Positions 59,598-64,000 of a DNA stretch of 64,000 nucleotides are shown here, piece after piece. The stretch lies in assembly GCA_046593925.1 (NCBI GenBank), contig JBKJQN010000008.1, positions 1 through 64,000 on the forward strand, given 5' to 3'. The notes under the pieces are model-generated. The model saw only the letters and a list, made by a program, of their open reading frames with translations, had not been told where the DNA came from and did not search any database. The stretch comes from JAYVYM01 sp046593925 (lineage in GTDB: Bacteria > Actinomycetota > Actinomycetes > Mycobacteriales > SCTD01). How positions within the stretch are numbered: position 1 is the stretch's first letter; the number at the start of each line of letters is the position of its first letter. A program made the position numbers and the translations under genes.

Positions 59598-60326
59598 TCA
59601 TCCGGCCACACCCGCGGTCTCGGCGCCTTGCGTGAGCACCGGAGCGGGTCGGTCTGGTGGGTCCGCCCACGTTTCCGCGAGCGACCGGCAGGTGGTGACG
59701 TCGAAGCGGTGCTCCATGAGCAGGAGCGCCGCCTCGTGCTGACGTGGGTCGTCACTGGCGACGCCATCGCGTGCCACGACGACGTAGTAGTCGTTGAACA
59801 GGGCGTCCCGCGCGGTGGAGTCCACACACCCCTCCGTGGTGCATCCGACGACGATTACGGACCGGATGGCATTGCTGCGCAGAAGCAGGTCCAGCTGGGT
59901 CCCCCAGAACCCACTTGACCGGTACTTCGCGACGACCAGGTCCTCCGGCGCCGGGGTGAGGTCCGGGACGAAAGCGTGCCCGGGGGTACCGGGGACGGTG
60001 TAGCGCAGTGCGGGACCACCACGCCGGGACTGGGCGTGCATGCGCATGTTGAAGCGGATCTGCGCCGGCGAGTCGCTGCGCCTGCCGGCCAGGGCCGTGT
60101 TCTGCAGGTGGACGACGACCACACCGGCTCTGCGGGCGTCGGCCAGCAGGGCGCTCAGCTTCGGCCGCAGCTCGACGTAGGCCGACACGTCGATGCCGAG
60201 CTGAGCGAAGGCGCCGTCCGGCGAGATGAAGTCGTGCTGCATGTCCACTATCAAGAGGGCTGTGTGAGCTGGGTCGACGAGCTCGTGGAGCTCGGTGAGA
60301 ACAGCCTTGCCCTCAACGTCGATCAT
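59598..60326 (-). CDS. Isochorismatase-like cysteine hydrolase
   Basis: 242 residues from ATG 60326. The cysteine-hydrolase triad is visible: Asp in ALLIVDMQHDFI, Lys in DLVVAKYRSSGFWGTQLD and Cys in VVVGCTTEGCVDSTARDA, with the preceding cis-peptide region. Related enzymes hydrolyse biuret, nicotinamide, ureidoacrylate, N-carbamoylsarcosine or streptothricin amides. Position in the operon suggests an amide or carbamoyl intermediate. Confidence 0.88.
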   Translation of the reverse strand: MIDVEGKAVLTELHELVDPAHTALLIVDMQHDFISPDGAFAQLGIDVSAYVELRPKLSALLADARRAGVVVVHLQNTALAGRRSDSPAQIRFNMRMHAQSRRGGPALRYTVPGTPGHAFVPDLTPAPEDLVVAKYRSSGFWGTQLDLLLRSNAIRSVIVVGCTTEGCVDSTARDALFNDYYVVVARDGVASDDPRQHEAALLLMEHRFDVTTCRSLAETWADPPDRPAPVLTQGAETAGVAG

Positions 60327-60354
60327 CAGGTCGAGTCGGCGTCGGTAGACGCGC

Positions 60355-61875
60355 TCATCCGCGACGTCCACCGGGGTGCGAGAAGGGCTGCAGGGAGGAG
60401 GTCCTGGCATCGGCGGCGCCGCCGGCCAGGACGTCCTCGGTGGCGTCCTCCGCCAGCACCTGACCGAGCTGAGCCAGCCGCTCCGGGTGCTTGGCCCGCA
60501 GCGACGCCCACACCACGACCCCGCCCACGATCCAGGCGAGGACGACGTAGGGCACCAGGTTGTAGGGCCAGGTCTGCCCTGGCTTGCCGACCGCGTACAC
60601 CGGATAGGCGAAGGCCAGGATCGACAGCACCGGCAGCACGACATGCAGAATGGTGTTGCGCTCCGGCAGCCGCCAGAAGTAGCGGATGAGCGCGACGCTG
60701 CTGAGCATGTACACGAAGACGATGGCGACCGTGGCGATGGAACCGGTCCAGCCGTACGCGCCGGTGGCGCCCGGGCCCAGCCACGTGCCGACGCCGAAGC
60801 CCACGACTGCCGTGAACACGGTCTGGACGACGATCGCGCCGTACGGAGAGTGCCAGCGCGGGTGCACGGTCCCGAGACGACCGGGAAGTACGTGGTCACG
60901 GCCGAGCGAGAACATGATGCGCACGGTCGCGTTGTGCACGGCCAGCAGGCAGCTGAAGATGCCGAAGATGGCTCCGAGCTGGACGGGCTGAGTGATCCAG
61001 GAGGCCTTCTGGTCGGCGAGGGTGACGATGGGGCTGCCGTCCGACAGGAACGCCGCCAGCTGCGCGGGGTTCGCGATGCCGTAGCCGGCCGACAGCGCAT
61101 AGGTCGCGACGACGTAGAAGACGCCGACCCCGACGAGCGCGCCGCCGACCGCCAGCGGCACGTTGCGACGCGGGTTCTTCGTCTCCTCGCCCAGGGTCGC
61201 GGCGGCGTCGAAACCGACGAAGGACAAGATGCCGAACACGACGCCCAGGCCCACGCCGGAAACCCCCTGGGGGGAGCCGGCGAAGCTGTACAGCCGGGTG
61301 GAGTTGCCGTCGCCGGCGGTCGCAACGGCGATGACGAGCAGCACGCTGAAGATGGCGACCTCGGCCAGCAGCAGCGCGAGGTCGATGCGCACGCTGGCCA
61401 CGATGCTGCGGATCGACAGTCCCACCACGATCGCCAACGCCGCGGCGCTGAAGACCGGCCAGGGCACATCGACGCCGAAAGTGGTGCTGACGTAGTCGGC
61501 GGAGAACGCTCCGAGCGCCGTCATCAGACCGGGCGCGAGCATCGCGTAGCCGATCCAGAACAGCCAACCCGTCGCGAAGCCGGCGTTGGGGCCCAGCCCG
61601 GCGCTGTTGAAGGTGTAGAACGAGCCGGCGGAGGGCAGCCGACGCGCGAACTGCACCACCGTGTTACCCATGAACAGGCACGACACGAAGGCGATGAGGA
61701 AGGCCAGAGGTACTGCTGCCCCGGCGACGGGCGCCGCCGCCGGGGCGTTCAGCACCACCGCGATCACCGGCGCCATGGCCGCCGCCGCCAACGCTATCCC
61801 GTTGGGCACCGACAGGATGTTCGGCTTCAGTCGTGTCCCCGGGTCCGTCGTGCGTCCGGTCTCGATGGCGCTCAT
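60355..61875 (-). CDS. APC-superfamily amino acid/amine permease
   Basis: 506 residues from ATG 61875, about 12 helices. Helix 1 region PNGIALAAAAMAPVIAVVLN, helix 2-3 block FARRLPSAGSFYTFNSAGLG, helix 6 GILSFVGFDAAATLGEETKN followed by PRRNVPLAVGGAL are typical of APC permeases taking amino acids, polyamines or ethanolamine. It is the first gene of the minus-strand operon and would import the pathway substrate. The intergenic region before it carries overlapping palindromes. Confidence 0.88.
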   Translation of the reverse strand: MSAIETGRTTDPGTRLKPNILSVPNGIALAAAAMAPVIAVVLNAPAAAPVAGAAVPLAFLIAFVSCLFMGNTVVQFARRLPSAGSFYTFNSAGLGPNAGFATGWLFWIGYAMLAPGLMTALGAFSADYVSTTFGVDVPWPVFSAAALAIVVGLSIRSIVASVRIDLALLLAEVAIFSVLLVIAVATAGDGNSTRLYSFAGSPQGVSGVGLGVVFGILSFVGFDAAATLGEETKNPRRNVPLAVGGALVGVGVFYVVATYALSAGYGIANPAQLAAFLSDGSPIVTLADQKASWITQPVQLGAIFGIFSCLLAVHNATVRIMFSLGRDHVLPGRLGTVHPRWHSPYGAIVVQTVFTAVVGFGVGTWLGPGATGAYGWTGSIATVAIVFVYMLSSVALIRYFWRLPERNTILHVVLPVLSILAFAYPVYAVGKPGQTWPYNLVPYVVLAWIVGGVVVWASLRAKHPERLAQLGQVLAEDATEDVLAGGAADARTSSLQPFSHPGGRRG

Positions 61876-61935
61876 CGGCTCTCCCTGACTCCAGGCAGGC
61901 GCCGGCGGAACGCCTGCGCCTCTGCCTTGCGCCTC

Positions 61936-61952
61936 TGATATATCACTGTGAT
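61936..61952. promoter_or_regulatory. Overlapping palindromes, candidate FCD-regulator operator
   Basis: TGATATATCA (61936-61945) and ATCACTGTGAT (61942-61952) are both perfect and overlap by four bases. They lie 61 bases upstream of the permease start in the divergent region shared with the acetamidase gene, and are AT-rich against the background. This is where a GntR-type repressor would act on both transcripts. Confidence 0.55.
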
Positions 61953-62072
61953 CAGCGGTCGGGTGGCGCCAGAACACCTGGGCTGGCCAGTCTGCGGTGA
62001 ATTGTCTAGTTTCTTCACGGGACCGACCCCGGCACGACATATGTTGCCCTGCCCACGACCCCTGGAGCTGTT

Positions 62073-63119
62073 GTGAGCACCGAGCCCTTGGTCCCCGCAG
62101 TCCTGTCCTATTCGCCGGATCCCGACGCGGACCCCCGCACGCGGATCTATACCTTCGGGGGGGCCGCCCCAGTGCGTTCGGTCCGGCCTGGCACGGTCCT
62201 GGAACTGTGGACCGAGGACTGCTTCGGTGGCCGGGTGCGCAGTGCCGCGGACCGGGTGTCCGACGTCTGCGACTTCCGCTACATCAACCCCCAGACCGGA
62301 CCGTTCTACGTCGAGGGCGCCGAGCCCGGCGACACCCTCGCAGTTCACTTCGTCTCGATCGAGCCATCACGGGACTGGGCCGTCAGCTCGACGGTGCCCC
62401 TGTTCGGAGCCCTGACCGGCACCTTGACCACCACGACGCTGCAGGCGCCGCTCGAGGAACGGACCTGGTTGTACGAGGTGAACAGGGCGGCCCGCGAGGT
62501 CGTCTTCCAAGCCCAGGACACCCCGTACCGCGTGGCCATGCCGCTGGACCCGATGCACGGGACCGTCGGTGTCGCCCCGGCGTTGGGTGAGGTGCGCTCG
62601 TCGCTGGCCCCCGGAGCCCACGGCGGGAACATGGACACTCCGGAGATGCGCGCCGGCGTGACCTGCTACCTCGGGGTCAATGTCGAGGGAGCGCTGTTCA
62701 GCCTGGGTGACGGGCACTGCCGCCAAGGAGAGGGCGAGACGTGCGGCGTCGCCGTAGAGGCAGCCATGGACACGGTCGTCGTCATCGACCTGCTCAAGGG
62801 CGTGCCCTGTGCCTGGCCAAGACTGGAGAGCGACCAGACCATCATGACGACAGGTTCGGCCCGCCCACTGGAAGACGCCTTCCGCATCGCCCAGAGCGAG
62901 CTCGTCCACTGGGTCGCCGTCGAAACCGGGATGTCGGTCTTGGACTCTTACCAGCTCGTGTCACAGGGCGTGCGCAGCCCCGTCGCGAACGTCGTCGACA
63001 CGACCTACACGATGATCGCCAAGCTCCCGAAGACGCTGCTAACGGGGGTGGACCCGCTGCGCGGTGCGCACCGTCGGCTGCGCGCACTCGCAGCGGCGTA
63101 CTCCGCTGGTCGGCGCTGA
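62073..63119 (+). CDS. Acetamidase/formamidase family protein
   Basis: 348 residues from GTG 62073. FmdA/AmdA family blocks: PGTVLELWTEDCFGGRVRSA, GPFYVEGAEPGDTLAVHFVS, APGAHGGNMDTPEM, FSLGDGHCRQGEGETCGVAV and, near the C-terminus, LVHWVAVETGMSVLDSYQL. These enzymes hydrolyse short amides to ammonia and acid. It is divergent from the eight-gene operon and shares its intergenic operator region, so it is probably coregulated and releases ammonia from an amide product. Confidence 0.9.
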   Translation: MSTEPLVPAVLSYSPDPDADPRTRIYTFGGAAPVRSVRPGTVLELWTEDCFGGRVRSAADRVSDVCDFRYINPQTGPFYVEGAEPGDTLAVHFVSIEPSRDWAVSSTVPLFGALTGTLTTTTLQAPLEERTWLYEVNRAAREVVFQAQDTPYRVAMPLDPMHGTVGVAPALGEVRSSLAPGAHGGNMDTPEMRAGVTCYLGVNVEGALFSLGDGHCRQGEGETCGVAVEAAMDTVVVIDLLKGVPCAWPRLESDQTIMTTGSARPLEDAFRIAQSELVHWVAVETGMSVLDSYQLVSQGVRSPVANVVDTTYTMIAKLPKTLLTGVDPLRGAHRRLRALAAAYSAGRR

Positions 63120-63455
63120 GATAAGCATAATGCGGCCTATGTCCGGTCCCTCGCGCGGACTTCCTTGCGCGACTCGTGGGCCCCACACCAGGCCTTGTGG
63201 GTCTTCGAGTCCAGTCGCTTCGGAGTTGGTCGAGTCGATCGTCGAGGTCATGGACGAGCGCGGGGGAGTGGGTGCGGCTCATCCGCATCATCTCCAACGG
63301 GGCAGGCAGGTCGACCTACCTGTGCGAACGGCCAGGGAGCATTGCCCCGGACGAAGATCGGGTGCACATTACGCGGGTGTGACACGCATCACTGCCCGCG
63401 CTAAGCGCGGGAAAACCTCCCGTCGCCGCGGCGGCCATGACCGTGAGGCCCTCCA
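63120..63455. other. Intergenic region with possible small-gene remnant
   Basis: A plus-strand frame to the stop at 63382 reads EWVRLIRIISNGAGRSTYLC, ERPGSIAPDEDRVHITRV, and just upstream, in a neighbouring frame, ELVESIVEVMDERGG. Together they look like one small protein with a frameshift near 63265. The family is not recognised. The rest is the upstream region of the transporter gene. Confidence 0.35.
63395..63411. other. Perfect palindrome/hairpin before transporter gene
   Basis: CCCGCGCT-A-AGCGCGGG, followed by AAAA, lies 44 bases upstream of the transporter start. The absence of a downstream T-run argues against a terminator. It may shape the mRNA leader or bind a regulator. Confidence 0.4.
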
Positions 63456-64000
63456 ATGTCCAGTACCCCCACCGAGTCCATCACCGACACGACCACCGGC
63501 CACAGCGCCGTCCAGACCCACCGCAGCGACGTCCCGCTGGACCACATCCCCCCAGCCCACACGCACCCCGCGACCCTGACACCCGCCGCCGAGGTCAGCG
63601 TCGTCGCGCTGCCATCCCTCGCCAACGGCGTCCCCACGTCGGTGTTCGGCTTCGCGGTCGTTGTGACCATGCTGTCGCTGGTCAACACGGGGCTGCTCGG
63701 CTCCGGCAAACTGCTCGTCCCCTTGTTCATGATCATCGGCTTCCTCGCCATCGGGATCGGCGGGCTGTACGAGCTGCGCAACGGCGACATCTTCGGGGGC
63801 ACCTTCGGGGTCGTCTACGCCACGTTTCTGCTGGCGACCGGCGTCTCGCTGCAGTTCTTCGCCCCCGCCGCCAACGCGGACCCCGCGGTCCTCAACTCCT
63901 TTGGTGACGAGGTCGGCTCGCTGTTCGTGCTCTTCGCGTTCATCTCGCTCATCTTCACGTTTGCTGCGCGGCTGGTGAACCTGACGGCCGTGATCGCCTT
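63456..64000 (+). CDS. Acetate uptake transporter, GPR1/FUN34/YaaH family (3' end outside window)
   Basis: The frame from ATG 63456 stays open to the right edge (about 181 residues). A roughly 65-residue hydrophilic N-terminus precedes membrane helices: SVFGFAVVVTMLSLVNTGLL, LFMIIGFLAIGIGGLYELRN, GTFGVVYATFLLATGVSLQF, SLFVLFAFISLIFTFAARLV. The motif GGLYELRNGDIFGGTFG matches the family's conserved loop (E-x-x-x-G-x-x-F). It imports acetate or other short acids, possibly the product of the neighbouring amide hydrolase. Confidence 0.85.
   Translation, partial: MSSTPTESITDTTTGHSAVQTHRSDVPLDHIPPAHTHPATLTPAAEVSVVALPSLANGVPTSVFGFAVVVTMLSLVNTGLLGSGKLLVPLFMIIGFLAIGIGGLYELRNGDIFGGTFGVVYATFLLATGVSLQFFAPAANADPAVLNSFGDEVGSLFVLFAFISLIFTFAARLVNLTAVIA

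Noticed and set aside
63395..63411. Hairpin as a rho-independent terminator
   Set aside because: No T-run follows on either strand; the A-run on the plus strand does not serve.
1..64000. CRISPR array, transposase, integrase, tRNA or rRNA genes
   Set aside because: No spaced direct repeats, DDE/recombinase motifs or conserved RNA gene sequence were seen by eye on either strand.

Overview
The window is very GC-rich, uses GTG and TTG starts freely, and carries families typical of actinomycetes: ANTAR regulators, a DUF3558-like lipoprotein, a YflT-type general stress protein, a CtpE-like ATPase and FCD-type GntR regulators. It reads as a chromosomal stretch of a high-GC Gram-positive actinobacterium. 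I cannot fix the genus from sequence alone. No rRNA, tRNA, CRISPR array, transposase or phage gene was seen.

Layout. 1-2 kb: an FMN-binding protein (cut by the left edge), a cytochrome b-like membrane protein and a sulfotransferase. 2-6.5 kb: a polyhydroxyalkanoate synthase facing a PhaZ-like depolymerase, a scar where broken SDR and Baeyer-Villiger monooxygenase remnants meet, a 59-residue small protein, and a gamma-carbonic-anhydrase-like protein. 7-9 kb: a three-gene split cytochrome b operon. 9.3-17 kb: MgtA-type ATPase, stress protein, slipin, two regulators with ANTAR-like or ANTAR C-termini, and a PAP2-like protein lacking one catalytic His. 17-18.7 kb: decayed gene remnants. 18.6-25.8 kb: an arginine deiminase operon (35-codon leader, APC antiporter, P-type ATPase, arcA, shortened arcB, arcC) followed by a GNAT gene. 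27-33.7 kb: FtsH, a CtpE-like ATPase and, convergent, a P1B-5 ATPase with a hemerythrin tail. 33.9-39.4 kb: GAPDH plus a 2-oxoacid:ferredoxin oxidoreductase (gamma-alpha-beta) and a GltD-like flavoprotein fused to a ferredoxin. 39.7-44.2 kb: a 15-residue Cys-rich micro-ORF, a Cys-containing HTH regulator, a shortened aquaporin, glutathione-independent-type formaldehyde dehydrogenase, and kdpDE remnants. 44.2-50.5 kb: an ABC exporter, a lipoprotein, a beta-propeller/phosphoesterase and a dual CDGSH protein. 50.5-53.1 kb: more remnants (MFS, pabB-pabC, MalT-like LuxR). 54-62 kb: a tight minus-strand catabolic operon (APC permease, isochorismatase-like hydrolase, SDR, glutamine-synthetase-like ligase, amidohydrolase, SDR, class II amidotransferase, FCD regulator), divergent from an acetamidase/formamidase. 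The right edge cuts a GPR1/FUN34/YaaH acetate transporter.

How it fits together. The 7-43 kb part looks like a low-oxygen and stress-survival region: substrate-level ATP from arginine, PFOR-type ferredoxin reduction, formaldehyde oxidation, four P-type ATPases of different classes, membrane quality control (FtsH, slipin) and diiron or Fe-S proteins. The 54-62 kb operon suggests degradation of an amine or amino-alcohol through gamma-glutamyl intermediates. A recurring oddity is that several genes (adhP-like, arcB, aquaporin, MFS, kdpE) keep their terminal conserved blocks while the middle is missing, mostly in frame, beside ordinary frameshifted pseudogenes.
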